DNA of 29,863 nt from CAZZKF01 sp964654995 (GTDB lineage: Bacteria; Pseudomonadota; Alphaproteobacteria; CAZZKF01): positions 1 through 29,863 of the forward strand of contig CAZZKF010000028.1 of the NCBI GenBank assembly GCA_964654995.1, given 5' to 3'. The notes beneath the pieces were generated by a model. That model had not been told where the DNA came from and searched no databases. It saw only the letters and a program-made list of their open reading frames with translations. Positions 15,650 through 24,364 of this stretch are shown here, in pieces. The position numbers were made by a program, and so were the translations under genes. Each line of letters starts with the position of its first letter. Position 1 is the stretch's first letter.

Positions 15650-16660
15650 ATGGCCGCGCCGGACAGCACGCAGACAATCCCCTGGCCCGAGGACATGGCG
15701 CCACGGCTTCTGGTGGTGGTCGACACCGAAGAAGAATTCGATTGGACAGCACCGTTTTCGCGCACGGCAACCAGCGTGCAGGCGATGAAGGCACAAGAGA
15801 CCGCCCAGCGCCTGTTCGAGCCCTATGGCATTCGCCCCACCTATGTCATCGATTACCCGGTCGCCAGCCAGCCGGACGGTTTTCGCCCGCTGGCCGAATT
15901 CTACGCCGACGGGCACTGCCGGATCGGCGCGCACCTGCATCCCTGGGTCAACCCGCCGTTCGGCGAAGAGGTGAACGCCCGCAATTCCTACCCCGGCAAT
16001 CTGCCGCCCGATCTGGAGCGTGACAAGCTGCGCCATCTGGTGGGTGCGATCGAGGACAACCTTGGCCTTACCCCGCGCGTCTACAAGGCCGGGCGCTACG
16101 GCCTCGGCCCCCACACGCCGACGACCCTCGCCGAGCTCGGCTTCGAGATCGACATGAGCGTCGTGCCGGGCTGGGATTTCGGCGCCGACGGCGGCCCCGA
16201 TTTCACCTCCGCGCCCGATCGCCCCCATTGGCTGGACGAGCGCTGCAGGCTGCTGGAGATACCGGTGACCAGCGGCTTTGCCGGCGCACTCAAGGCCTGC
16301 GGGCCGCGTCTGTATCAACACCTGATCGGGCCCGCCGGCCTCGCCCTGCACCTGCCCGGCATCGCCGCCCGGCTGGGCGTGATCGAACGCATCCGCCTGA
16401 CCCCCGAAGGCACCACATTTGCCGAGATGCGCCGCCTCACCGAGGCGCTCCTGAAATCGGGGCACAAGGTGTTCAGCTTCTGCTATCACAGCCCGTCGCT
16501 GGCGCCCGGCCATACACCCTATGTGACCACGACGGCCGAGCTTGATGTCTTTCTTGACCGCTTTCGCCGCTACTTCGACTACTTCTTCGGGACCTGCGGC
16601 GGCGTCGCCACGACGCCCGAGGAACTCATGAGTCTGGCCCGCGATTGTTCCCGATCATGA
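15650..16660 (+). CDS. WalW-type polysaccharide deacetylase
   Basis: A 336-residue protein of the NodB-like deacetylase superfamily in its WalW-type variant. The first motif reads VVVDTEEEFDW (residues 22-32) instead of TFDDG. Metal-binding histidines are H95 and H97 in GAHLHPW, R149 lies in KAGRYGLG, and the closing motif FCYHSP (H280) precedes GHTPYV (H288). No signal peptide is visible, so it may act on cytoplasmic or membrane-associated glycolipid precursors. It starts five bases after the beta-helix gene ends and has a weak ribosome binding site, so coupling to the upstream gene is probable. It probably removes N-acetyl (or O-acetyl) groups from a sugar of the repeat unit, perhaps exposing an amine for sulfation. 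That last point is inference. Confidence 0.82.
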   Translation: MAAPDSTQTIPWPEDMAPRLLVVVDTEEEFDWTAPFSRTATSVQAMKAQETAQRLFEPYGIRPTYVIDYPVASQPDGFRPLAEFYADGHCRIGAHLHPWVNPPFGEEVNARNSYPGNLPPDLERDKLRHLVGAIEDNLGLTPRVYKAGRYGLGPHTPTTLAELGFEIDMSVVPGWDFGADGGPDFTSAPDRPHWLDERCRLLEIPVTSGFAGALKACGPRLYQHLIGPAGLALHLPGIAARLGVIERIRLTPEGTTFAEMRRLTEALLKSGHKVFSFCYHSPSLAPGHTPYVTTTAELDVFLDRFRRYFDYFFGTCGGVATTPEELMSLARDCSRS

Positions 16661-16700
16661 CCCGGCCACGAAGGGTGGCTTGTCCGGAACAGGGCATGCC

Positions 16701-17564
16701 ATGAGCATTCGATCGCACGGCACCCCGCGGCTTCGCCGATTGAAGCGCACCCAGTATCTGGCCCATCTCGCCGGCGCCGTCGGCCGGCCGCTGAATGCGC
16801 TGTTGCGCCGCCACGCGCCGGCACCCGAGATCTGCAAGGTGCCACTGAATCCTGGTCCACACGGCGCCAATCCGGCCGCCACCCGGCTGGTCTTCATCTC
16901 CGACCTGCACGCCGGACCAACGCTGTCCTGGGGCTGGCTGGACCGGGTGATCGCGCGCATCGCGGCATTGAAGCCCGAGGCGCTGCTGCTGGGTGGCGAT
17001 TATCTGACCACCTCGGCCCGAGCTCTCGACGGCCTGCTGGCCCGCCTTGCCGCGATCCCGGCGCCGGCCGGCACATATGCCGTTCTCGGCAACCACGATC
17101 ATGATTTCGATACCCGGCTGCTGTGCCGCCGGTTCGCAGAGGCCGGGATCACCATGCTGGTGAACGACGGCACCCGCCTCGATCTGGGCAGGACCGCGAT
17201 CTGGCTGGCGGGGGTCGATGATTACCGGCGCGGAACCGCCCGGCTTGCACCGGCACTCGCGGGCCGCGCGCCCGGCGAATTCACGCTGCTCTTGTCGCAC
17301 AATCCGGATTTCATCTGCGAAGTGCCGGAGAAGAGTGTTGACTTGATGGTCTCGGGTCATACCCATGGCGGCCAGATCTGCCCGTTCGGCAAGCCGGTCG
17401 TTTCCAACTCCGAATTCGGCATGACCTATCTTTCCGGGCTGGTCACCGGCGGCCCCTGCCCGGTTTACGTCAGCCGCGGGCTGGGCACGGTGCAGATCGC
17501 GCTGCGCTGGTGCGCGCAGCCCGAAATCACGGTTCTGGAGGTCGCTGGCGCTAGTAGCCGATGA
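16701..17564 (+). CDS. Calcineurin-like metallophosphoesterase, YaeI type
   Basis: A 287-residue protein with the complete dinuclear-metal motif set: FISDLH (D68, H70), GGD (D100), GNHDHD (N131, H132), LSH (H200) and GHTHGG (H220, H222). The N-terminal ~60 residues are basic and partly hydrophobic, consistent with membrane association. YaeI-type family members act on phosphate or diphosphate bonds of lipid-linked substrates. AGGG lies about 8 bases before ATG 16701. It is 40 bases after the deacetylase gene, so it is probably the last gene of the EPS operon. A role in recycling a lipid diphosphate or clearing nucleotide by-products such as PAP is possible but not shown by sequence. Its 3' end overlaps the convergent gamma-glutamyltransferase gene by 14 bases. 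Confidence 0.88.
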   Translation: MSIRSHGTPRLRRLKRTQYLAHLAGAVGRPLNALLRRHAPAPEICKVPLNPGPHGANPAATRLVFISDLHAGPTLSWGWLDRVIARIAALKPEALLLGGDYLTTSARALDGLLARLAAIPAPAGTYAVLGNHDHDFDTRLLCRRFAEAGITMLVNDGTRLDLGRTAIWLAGVDDYRRGTARLAPALAGRAPGEFTLLLSHNPDFICEVPEKSVDLMVSGHTHGGQICPFGKPVVSNSEFGMTYLSGLVTGGPCPVYVSRGLGTVQIALRWCAQPEITVLEVAGASSR

Positions 17565-19296
17565 CCTCGCCGTCCTTGCGCATTTCGCTGGCGCCGCGGT
17601 AAACGCGGTTCTCGGCGTCCCACAGAATCGCCTGATAGCCGCCGTAACCGCCCTTCTTCACCCGGACCGTATGGCCGCGCCGGCGCAGCTCCTCGACGAC
17701 CTGCGCGGCCACGCCGCTTTCGACATTGACGATGCCGCCATCGGTCATGCGCTCGCCGGTCGGCTGGCTGGAGCCGGTATGGTTGTAGCGCGCCGCATCG
17801 CCGGCCTCCTGCACGTTGAGGCCGAAGTCGATGAGATTGACGAGAATCTGCACGTGGCCTTGCGGCTGCATCGATCCGCCCATGACGCCGAAGCTCAAGT
17901 AAGGCTCTCCGTCCTTCATCACGAAGGCCGGAATGATGGTATGGAAGGGCCGCTTGCCGGGCGCGTAGACGTTGGCGTGGCCCTTTTCGAGCGTGAACAA
18001 CTGGCCGCGGTCCTGCAACATGAAGCCCAGTCCGTCGGGCACCAGGCCGCTGCCCATGCCGACGAAATTGGACTGGATGAGCGAGACCATCATGCCGTCC
18101 TTGTCCGCCACCGTCATATAGATGGTATCGCCCTTCTCAAGCCGGGGATCGCCGGGATCGACGGCGCGCAGCGCCCGGTCCATGGCGATCAGCTTGCGGC
18201 GTTTGGCGGCATAGGCCTTGGACAACAGACCTTCGAGCGGAATGTCGGCAAAGTCGGGATCGGCATAGAAGCGGGCGCGGTCGGCAAAGGCCAGCTTCTT
18301 GGCTTCGACGCTGACATGCAGATAGTCGGCGCTGTTCAGGCCCATCGCCGAGAGATCGTAGCCTTCGAGGATGTTGAGCATCTCCAGTGCCGCGATCCCC
18401 TGGCCGTTGGGCGGCAGCTCGTAAACATCGTAGCCACGGTAGTTGACGGAAACCGGCTCGACCCATTCGCTCTTGTGGGCGGCCAGATCTTCTTTCCTCA
18501 GATAGCCGCCGATGCGCCGCATGTAGGCGTCGATCACATCGGCGATCTCGCCCTTGTAGAACACGTCGCGCCCGCCTTTGGCGATCTTCTCCAGCGTGTT
18601 GGCGAGGTCCGGGTTGCGGAAGATCTCGCCTTCCGCCGGTGCCCGGCCGTCCTTGAAATAGGTTTGGCGTGCGTTGTCGAACTCCTCGATCAGGTCCTGT
18701 TCTTTCTCAAACCGGCGCAGGCTGCCGGCCAGGTAATAGGCGATCACCTGGGAGACCGGGAAACCGTCGCGGGCATACCGAATCGCCGGCGCCAGAACGT
18801 CGGTCATGGCGAGCTTGCCGAAGCGCGCGTGCAGGGTGAACCAGCCGTCCACCGCACCCGGCACCGTGACCGGCAGCACCCCCCAATAGGGAATCTGCTG
18901 GGCATCGCCCAGCCGGCGCTTCAGTTCGGCATAGCTCAAGCCCCTGGGCGAGCGGCCCGAACCGTTGAGGCCGTAAAGCCGCCTGGTCTTGGGGTCCCAG
19001 ACGATGGCGAAGAGATCGCCGCCGATGCCGTTGCCGGTGGGCTCCATCAGGCCCAGAGTGGCGTTGGCGGCAATCGCTGCGTCCACGGCCGAACCGCCGC
19101 GCTTCAGGATATCGATCGCCACCTGCGACGCCAGCGGCTGGCTGGTGGCGGCCATGCCGTTCCGGGCGATGACCGGCGAGCGGGTGGCAAAGGGTGCGCC
19201 GACGATGCGATCGCCGCCGCCGTCTTTGGCTAGAACTGTCATGGTTGCAATCGGGCTGAAGGTGAGAACAAGGGCCAGGATCACGGCACGTTTCAT
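17551..19296 (-). CDS. ggt: Gamma-glutamyltransferase, periplasmic
   Basis: A 581-residue protein with an N-terminal signal peptide (MKRAVILALVLTFSPIATM, then cleavage near LAKDG). The large-subunit region contains GGSAVDAAIAANATLGLMEP and GNGIGGDLFAIVWD, and R115 in NGSGRSPRG is the expected substrate-binding arginine. The predicted autoprocessing nucleophile is T391 in GDTIYMTVAD, followed by VSLIQSN. GVMGGSMQPQGHVQ is a typical small-subunit motif. The enzyme would cleave gamma-glutamyl bonds of glutathione or related peptides in the periplasm. Length is normal. ATG 19296 has AAGAGG about 7 bases upstream; frame-open upstream sequence lacks a signal peptide. The atypical T-I-Y-M tail after the nucleophile (E. 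coli has TTHYS) places it in a divergent subgroup, so substrate preference may differ. Confidence 0.9.
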   Translation of the reverse strand: MKRAVILALVLTFSPIATMTVLAKDGGGDRIVGAPFATRSPVIARNGMAATSQPLASQVAIDILKRGGSAVDAAIAANATLGLMEPTGNGIGGDLFAIVWDPKTRRLYGLNGSGRSPRGLSYAELKRRLGDAQQIPYWGVLPVTVPGAVDGWFTLHARFGKLAMTDVLAPAIRYARDGFPVSQVIAYYLAGSLRRFEKEQDLIEEFDNARQTYFKDGRAPAEGEIFRNPDLANTLEKIAKGGRDVFYKGEIADVIDAYMRRIGGYLRKEDLAAHKSEWVEPVSVNYRGYDVYELPPNGQGIAALEMLNILEGYDLSAMGLNSADYLHVSVEAKKLAFADRARFYADPDFADIPLEGLLSKAYAAKRRKLIAMDRALRAVDPGDPRLEKGDTIYMTVADKDGMMVSLIQSNFVGMGSGLVPDGLGFMLQDRGQLFTLEKGHANVYAPGKRPFHTIIPAFVMKDGEPYLSFGVMGGSMQPQGHVQILVNLIDFGLNVQEAGDAARYNHTGSSQPTGERMTDGGIVNVESGVAAQVVEELRRRGHTVRVKKGGYGGYQAILWDAENRVYRGASEMRKDGEVIGY

Positions 19297-19545
19297 CGGT
19301 CGGCCTCTTTTCCTGCAGATCGCGGGCGGGATGGCCCCCCGTGGTTTTTCCGTCTTCTGGTTGCGTTGCCGGGGCTCCGGTGCCAAGCCTATTTGCTACG
19401 ATGGATATTGCAAGCCCAAACCGGGTTTTCTGCACGGCGGCGCGCACGCCACCGGTTGGAAATCGCTGCCACTGCCCCTAGAATGGCCGTCGAATACAAC
19501 CGCCCGGTTCCGCCCCGGCTTTGGCAACAGCAACAAGGACTGGCG

Positions 19546-20115
19546 ATGCTGCGCGCCTTTCTGATCACCGCTCTGATAGCCCTCCCGCTGGCCGCGCGGG
19601 CGGCGCCGAGCCCGACCACGGAAGCCGACAAGGCCGCGCGGCTGGAAAAGGCAAGGGCCGCCGCCAAGGCGCTGGCCAAGGAAAAATCCTATCTGGAAGC
19701 GGTGGTGGCGGCGTCCCTGGCAATCGCCCGGGGCGATGAAAAGGCGGCTTATCAGGTCTATCTGCCGCTGGCCGAAAACGGCCATCCGGACGCCCAGTAC
19801 AGCATCGGCTTCATGACCGCCAACGGAAAAGGCGTCGAGCAGGACCTCGGCGAGGCGATCAAATGGTACAAGAAGGCGGCCGACCAGAACCATGAGACGG
19901 CGCAGCTGAGCCTCGGGCTGATGTACCGCGACGGCAAGGGCATCCGGCGTGATCTGGTGCGCGCCCACATGTGGCTCAGCCTCGCCGCCGCCCAGGGGCA
20001 GAAGGAGGCACAAAAGGAACTCGCGGAAACCGCGGCGATGATGACCGGCGACCAGATCGCCCAGTCCCGGGAAATGATGCGCGACTGGCTCGACCAGCAC
20101 AAGGAAGACGACTGA
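19546..20115 (+). CDS. Exported Sel1-like repeat protein
   Basis: A 189-residue protein with a cleavable signal peptide (MLRAFLITALIALPLAARAA, residues 1-20). An Ala/Lys-rich helical stretch (25-65) follows, and then two Sel1-type repeats at about 80-115 and 116-152. Each has the A-(x)-G-L/F-M-Y-x-x-G-K-G-x-x-x-D-x-x-x-A pattern, here IGFMTANGKGVEQDLGEAIKWYKKAA and LGLMYRDGKGIRRDLVRAHMWLSLAA. Such repeats form helical hairpins that bind other proteins. AAGGA sits about 7 bases before ATG 19546, supporting this start. It may act as a periplasmic scaffold, but no partner is indicated by its neighbours. It is divergent from the gamma-glutamyltransferase gene. Confidence 0.85.
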   Translation: MLRAFLITALIALPLAARAAPSPTTEADKAARLEKARAAAKALAKEKSYLEAVVAASLAIARGDEKAAYQVYLPLAENGHPDAQYSIGFMTANGKGVEQDLGEAIKWYKKAADQNHETAQLSLGLMYRDGKGIRRDLVRAHMWLSLAAAQGQKEAQKELAETAAMMTGDQIAQSREMMRDWLDQHKEDD

Positions 20116-20246
20116 CGCCGGTTCTGCGCCCCCGCCCCCTTCCCGCTAGGCCGCCGGCGCGGCTTCTCACGGCGCCCGATTCGGCGTATCGTTCCAGGCT
20201 TCTTGCATTCTCCGGGGGGAGAATGGCTCAAAATCGGGGGGTTCCA

Positions 20247-20708
20247 ATGAACACCAAGCGATTCGTCATCGCCGGCGTGGCGGTGTTTGTGTTTCTCTAC
20301 CTCTACAACTGGCTGGTTCACGGCATTCTTCTGGCGCCCAAATACCAGGAGACCGCCAGCCTGTGGCGCGAGGAAGCCGATTTCATAGCCCATATGTGGT
20401 GGCTGGTCTTCGCCTACATCATCGTCGCAATCGCCTTTTGCCTTTTGTTCGTGGGCGGCTACGAAGACCGCGGGATCGGCGAGGGCGTGCGCTTCGGCGT
20501 CTATGCCGGGCTGTTGCTGGGCGCGGTCAATTTCATCACCTACGCGGTGCAGCCGATCCCGCTTGATCTGGCGCTAAGCGGATTTGTCGCCGACCTGGTG
20601 ATGGGGGTGGGTGCCGGCATCGTCGCGGCACTGACCTACAAGGCGGAGGAAAGCGCGGATACTGCGGCGGCTCCGCCCCAGCCAGGTCCGTTCGAGCCAG
20701 GCGGATAA
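20247..20708 (+). CDS. Small four-helix membrane protein, unknown function
   Basis: A 153-residue protein with four predicted transmembrane helices at about residues 5-27, 48-70, 82-102 and 108-130, and a short proline-rich cytoplasmic tail. The conserved-looking N-terminal segment YNWLVHGILLAPKY and the central GGYEDRGIGEGVRFG loop are features of small uncharacterised membrane proteins; I cannot name a family. A run of G (GGGGGG) lies 6 bases before ATG 20247 and supports the start. It follows the Sel1 gene by 131 bases, so it may have its own promoter. No function can be inferred from neighbours. It converges on the oxidoreductase gene with 19 bases between stops. Confidence 0.72.
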   Translation: MNTKRFVIAGVAVFVFLYLYNWLVHGILLAPKYQETASLWREEADFIAHMWWLVFAYIIVAIAFCLLFVGGYEDRGIGEGVRFGVYAGLLLGAVNFITYAVQPIPLDLALSGFVADLVMGVGAGIVAALTYKAEESADTAAAPPQPGPFEPGG

Positions 20709-20727
20709 GCCCCGCCGGCCGCGCAAG

Positions 20728-23700
20728 CTATTCGGCGGCGAGCGGCGAGGTGCGGGCGCCGCCGCGATAGGCCTCCAGAAGCTCGGCGCGGCGCGCCTCG
20801 GCGGCCTCGATGCTGCGCTCCTTGATGTGGCCGAAGCCGCGGATGTGCTCCGGCAGGCGGGCGAGATCGAGGGCCAGGTCGTAGTTGCCGGGAGCGAGAC
20901 CGGGCAAGATCTCGTCGATCATCGCCTCGTACTCGGTGATCAGGCGGCGTTCGGCCCGGCGCTCGGCGGTGTAGCCGAAGGGATCGAACGGCGTGCCGCG
21001 CAGGCCCCGCAGGCGGGCCAGCACCTTCATCGCCTTGAGCATGCCGGGGCCATAGGCTTTCTTGCGCAAATGCCCGGTCGCCGGATCGCGCGGCGCCAGC
21101 AAGGGCGGCGCCAGGTGGAATTCGAGCCTGAAATCGCCGTCGAATCGGGCCTTGAGCTCGGCCTCGAAGCGGCCGTCGGTATAGAGCCGGGCGACCTCGT
21201 ACTCGTCCTTGTACGCCATCAGCTTGAAGAAGTTGCGGGCGACTGCTTGCGTGAGTTCTTCGCCGCGGTCCAGCCCCGCGTCGGCCTTGCGCACCTTGTC
21301 GACCAGCGCCCGGTAACGGGCCGCATAGGCGGCGTTCTGGTAGGCGGTAAGTTCCTCGACGCGGCGCCCGATCACCTCGTCGAGCGACGGGGCCGGCGCC
21401 TTTTCGGGCATCTCCAGCGGCCCGGCATAGCGGATGAAGGCCTCCCAGTCGGCGGCCGCCAGCCGGCCCCAGGCAAAGGCCTGGCGATTGGCCTCGACCG
21501 AAACCGCGTTGAGCTCGATCGCCCGCAAAATCGCGGCGCATGACAGGGGCACCAGCCCGCGCTGCCAGGCGAGGCCCAGGAGCAGGATATTGGCGGCGAT
21601 GCTGTTGCCGATCAGCCGTTCGGCGGCGTCCGTCGCGTCCAGCAGGTCGATGGCCTCTTCGCCCACCGCCTCGCGCAGGACGGCGACATGGCGGGCAATC
21701 TCGACCGGCGCATCGGGGTCGAGCACATTGGCCGCGGTCGGGATCGCCTTGGCGTTGACCACCGCCCGGCTGGCCCCCGCGCGCAGGGCGGCGAGCGCCT
21801 CGCTGCCGACCGCGATCACCGTGTCGCCGGCCAGCAGCACGTCGGCGCCGCCCGCCGGGATGCGCGCCGGATGCGCCGCCGCCGGATCCCTGGCCAGGCG
21901 CACATGGGTAAGCACGCCGCCGCCCTTCTGGGCGAGCCCGGTGAAATCGAGGGTCGTGGCACCGCGCCCGTCGAGATGCGCGGCCATGCCGAGAATCTGC
22001 CCGACCGTAACCACCCCGGTGCCGCCGATACCGGCGATCAGAATGCCGTAGGGCCGGGTGATCTCGGGCAGCTCCGGGGCCGGCAGCTCGGCCGCAAGCC
22101 TTTCGATATCGACGTCCGGCGGTGCCGCCTTGCGCAGGCGTCCGCCATGGACGGTCACGAAGCTCGGGCAGAAGCCTTCGACGCAGGAGAAATCCTTGTT
22201 GCACGTCGACTGGTTGATCGCCCGCTTGCGCCCGAATTCGGTTTCCAGCGGTTCCACCGACAGGCAGTTGGATACCTCGTTGCAGTCGCCGCAGCCCTCG
22301 CAAACGGCGGCGTTGATGTAGGCGCGCCTGGGCGGGTCGGGAAATTCGCCACGCTTGCGCCGCCGGCGCAGCTCGGCGGCGCAGGTCTGGTCGTAAACGA
22401 TGACGGTGACCCCGGGCAGCTCGCGGAAACGCCGCTGCAGAAGGTCAAGCTCGCGCCGGTGATGCAGCGTCACGCCGGGCGCAAAGCTGGTGCCCGCGGG
22501 GTATTTTTCCGGCTCGTTGCTGACCACCGCGATGTGGCGCACGCCCTCGTCGTAAAGCTGGCGGGTCAGCGCCGGCACGGTCAGCCCGCCCTCGACCGCC
22601 TGGCCGCCGGTCATCGCCACCGCGTCGTTGAACAGGATCTTGTAGGTGATGTTGACGCCCGAGGTGAGCGCCTGACGGATCGCCAGAATGCCGGAATGGA
22701 TATAGGTGCCGTCGCCCAGGTTCTGGAAGATGTGGTCGGATTCGACAAACGGCTGCTGGCCGACCCAGGCCGCACCTTCCGCCCCCATGTGCAGGAAAAC
22801 CGTTGTCCGCCGGTCCATGAACGCCGCCATCAGATGACAGCCGGTCCCGGCCAGCGCACGGCTGCCCTCGGGCAGTCGGGTGGAGACGTTGTGGGGACAG
22901 CCGGAGCAGAAAAACGGCATGCGCACGGCCACCGGCGGGGCGCTGCGCACCCGCTCCTTGGCCTCCAGGAATGCCAGGTGCTCGGCGACCTTGGGCGCGT
23001 CCGCATCCTTGAGGAAACGCGCTGCCAGCACCCGGGCGACCATGCCGGAATTGATCTCGCCGTTGGTCGGAAACAGCTCGGCGCCGCGCTCATCCGTTTT
23101 GCCGAAGATACGCGGGCGCTCGCCCTCGGGAAGGCCGTAGAACAGGTCCTTGAGCTGGCTTTCGACCACCCCGCGCTTTTCCTCGACCACCAGAATTTCC
23201 TCGAGGCCGCGGGCGAAGGCACGCACCCCGGTGGTCTCCAGCGGCCAGGGCATGCCGACCTTGTAGATGCGCAGGCCCAGCGCCCGCGCCTGCGTGTCAT
23301 CAAGGCCGAGGTCGGCCAGCGCCTGCACCAGATCGAGCCAGGCCTTGCCGACAGCGACGATGCCATAGCGGGCCTGCGGGTTTTCCAGGCTCACCCGGTC
23401 GAAGGGATTGGCGCGGGCAAAGGCGGCCACCGCCGGCAGCCGGTATTTGTGCAGCCGCTCTTCCTGAGCAAGCTGCGGCTCGGGCGAGAGGATGTTCAGG
23501 CCCTGCGGCGGCACCACCAGATCCTCGGGCGTGATGATGCGCGGAGATTCGGGATCGATGGTGATGGTGGCGGCACTTTCCACGGTTTCCGAGAGCGCCT
23601 TGAAGCCGACCCAGACGCCGCAGCTGCGCGACATGGCATAGCCCTTGAGGCCGAATTCCAGATAGTCGTGAACACTGGCCGGATGCAGGATCGGCATCAG

Positions 23701-24216
23701 CCAGGCAATCATCGCCTGCTCGGACTGATGCGCGAGGCTCGACGAGACGGCGCCGTGATCGTCGCCGACCACCACCAGGGCACCGCCGTGGGGCGCCGAG
23801 CCCAGCGCATTGGCGTGCTTGAGCGCATCACCCGCCCGGTCGAGGCCCGGCCCCTTGCCGTACCACATGCCGAAGACGCCGTCGTAGGTGGCATCGGGGG
23901 CCAGATGCACGAGCTGGGTGCCGATCACCGCGGTCGCCGCGGTTTCCTCGTTGATGCCGGGACGAAAGTGGATGTCGTTCCGCTCGAGGTGCGGGCGCGC
24001 CCGCCACAGCGCCAGATCGAGCCCGCCCAGGGGCGAGCCGCGGTAGCCGGAGATGAAGCCGGCGGTCTTGAACCCGGCTTCCCGGTCACGCCGGCGCTGC
24101 TCGATCAGCAGGCGGACGAGCGCCTGAATGCCGGTGATATAGACCCGGCCCTGCGTCAATGTGTAGACGTCATCCAGGGTGACGTCTTCGAGCAGATTGC
24201 GTTCGACAAGCGTCAT
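20728..24216 (-). CDS. Indolepyruvate:ferredoxin oxidoreductase, fused alpha-beta subunits
   Basis: A 1162-residue fusion of IorA-type and IorB-type halves. The N-terminal part holds FISGYRGSPLG (54-64), NEET (89-92) and GDDHGAVSS (151-159). CSGCPHN (437-443) and GDGTYIHSG with NDAVAMTGGQ (501-539) form the thiamine-diphosphate binding region. A ferredoxin-like cluster region follows with cysteines at 639, 642, 645, 651 and 672, 678, 683. From about 722, RPYGILIAGIGGTGVVTVG begins the IorB-like gamma domain. The family oxidatively decarboxylates aryl-pyruvates (or related 2-oxo acids) to aryl-acetyl-CoA, reducing ferredoxin. Fused single-chain versions are known in aerobic proteobacteria. The start is ATG 24216. 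It lies 148 bases downstream of the TetR gene on the same strand, so cotranscription is possible. The exact 2-oxo acid is unknown. Confidence 0.93.
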   Translation of the reverse strand: MTLVERNLLEDVTLDDVYTLTQGRVYITGIQALVRLLIEQRRRDREAGFKTAGFISGYRGSPLGGLDLALWRARPHLERNDIHFRPGINEETAATAVIGTQLVHLAPDATYDGVFGMWYGKGPGLDRAGDALKHANALGSAPHGGALVVVGDDHGAVSSSLAHQSEQAMIAWLMPILHPASVHDYLEFGLKGYAMSRSCGVWVGFKALSETVESAATITIDPESPRIITPEDLVVPPQGLNILSPEPQLAQEERLHKYRLPAVAAFARANPFDRVSLENPQARYGIVAVGKAWLDLVQALADLGLDDTQARALGLRIYKVGMPWPLETTGVRAFARGLEEILVVEEKRGVVESQLKDLFYGLPEGERPRIFGKTDERGAELFPTNGEINSGMVARVLAARFLKDADAPKVAEHLAFLEAKERVRSAPPVAVRMPFFCSGCPHNVSTRLPEGSRALAGTGCHLMAAFMDRRTTVFLHMGAEGAAWVGQQPFVESDHIFQNLGDGTYIHSGILAIRQALTSGVNITYKILFNDAVAMTGGQAVEGGLTVPALTRQLYDEGVRHIAVVSNEPEKYPAGTSFAPGVTLHHRRELDLLQRRFRELPGVTVIVYDQTCAAELRRRRKRGEFPDPPRRAYINAAVCEGCGDCNEVSNCLSVEPLETEFGRKRAINQSTCNKDFSCVEGFCPSFVTVHGGRLRKAAPPDVDIERLAAELPAPELPEITRPYGILIAGIGGTGVVTVGQILGMAAHLDGRGATTLDFTGLAQKGGGVLTHVRLARDPAAAHPARIPAGGADVLLAGDTVIAVGSEALAALRAGASRAVVNAKAIPTAANVLDPDAPVEIARHVAVLREAVGEEAIDLLDATDAAERLIGNSIAANILLLGLAWQRGLVPLSCAAILRAIELNAVSVEANRQAFAWGRLAAADWEAFIRYAGPLEMPEKAPAPSLDEVIGRRVEELTAYQNAAYAARYRALVDKVRKADAGLDRGEELTQAVARNFFKLMAYKDEYEVARLYTDGRFEAELKARFDGDFRLEFHLAPPLLAPRDPATGHLRKKAYGPGMLKAMKVLARLRGLRGTPFDPFGYTAERRAERRLITEYEAMIDEILPGLAPGNYDLALDLARLPEHIRGFGHIKERSIEAAEARRAELLEAYRGGARTSPLAAE

Positions 24217-24327
24217 CGGCAGGGCGTTCCGTTACAGTGACTGGCGCAGCCAGGGGCACCGGCCTCGGCGCGCGCTTCTGGCATATCATATAACCGTTGA
24301 ATATTCATAGACCACAGCCGACACCGC

Positions 24328-24352
24328 CGCCGGCGCCGCTTTTCCGCCGGCG
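24328..24352 (-). terminator. GC-rich stem-loop between tetR and the oxidoreductase
   Basis: CGCCGGCG occurs at 24328-24335 and again at 24345-24352. Because the octamer is self-complementary, the two copies can pair around a 9-base loop. It lies just past the TetR stop codon on the minus strand. No U-run follows, so it may only attenuate or stabilise the transcript. AT-rich sequence with TATGAT on the minus strand (around 24286-24291) downstream could be a separate promoter for the oxidoreductase. Confidence 0.35.
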
Positions 24353-24364
24353 CGGGCCGCCCAT

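Noticed and set aside
1..17564. Search for exosortase and PEP-CTERM sorting signals
   Set aside because: No protein in the window has a C-terminal PEP motif followed by a helix and arginines, and no exosortase-like membrane protein was seen; they are presumably encoded elsewhere.
17671..19233. 520-codon frame antisense to gamma-glutamyltransferase
   Set aside because: Coding on the opposite strand is certain from motifs and signal peptide; the antisense frame shows no motifs.
21688..24240. 850-codon frame antisense to the IorAB fusion
   Set aside because: It is a shadow of a long high-GC gene; His/Arg/Gly-rich without recognisable domains.
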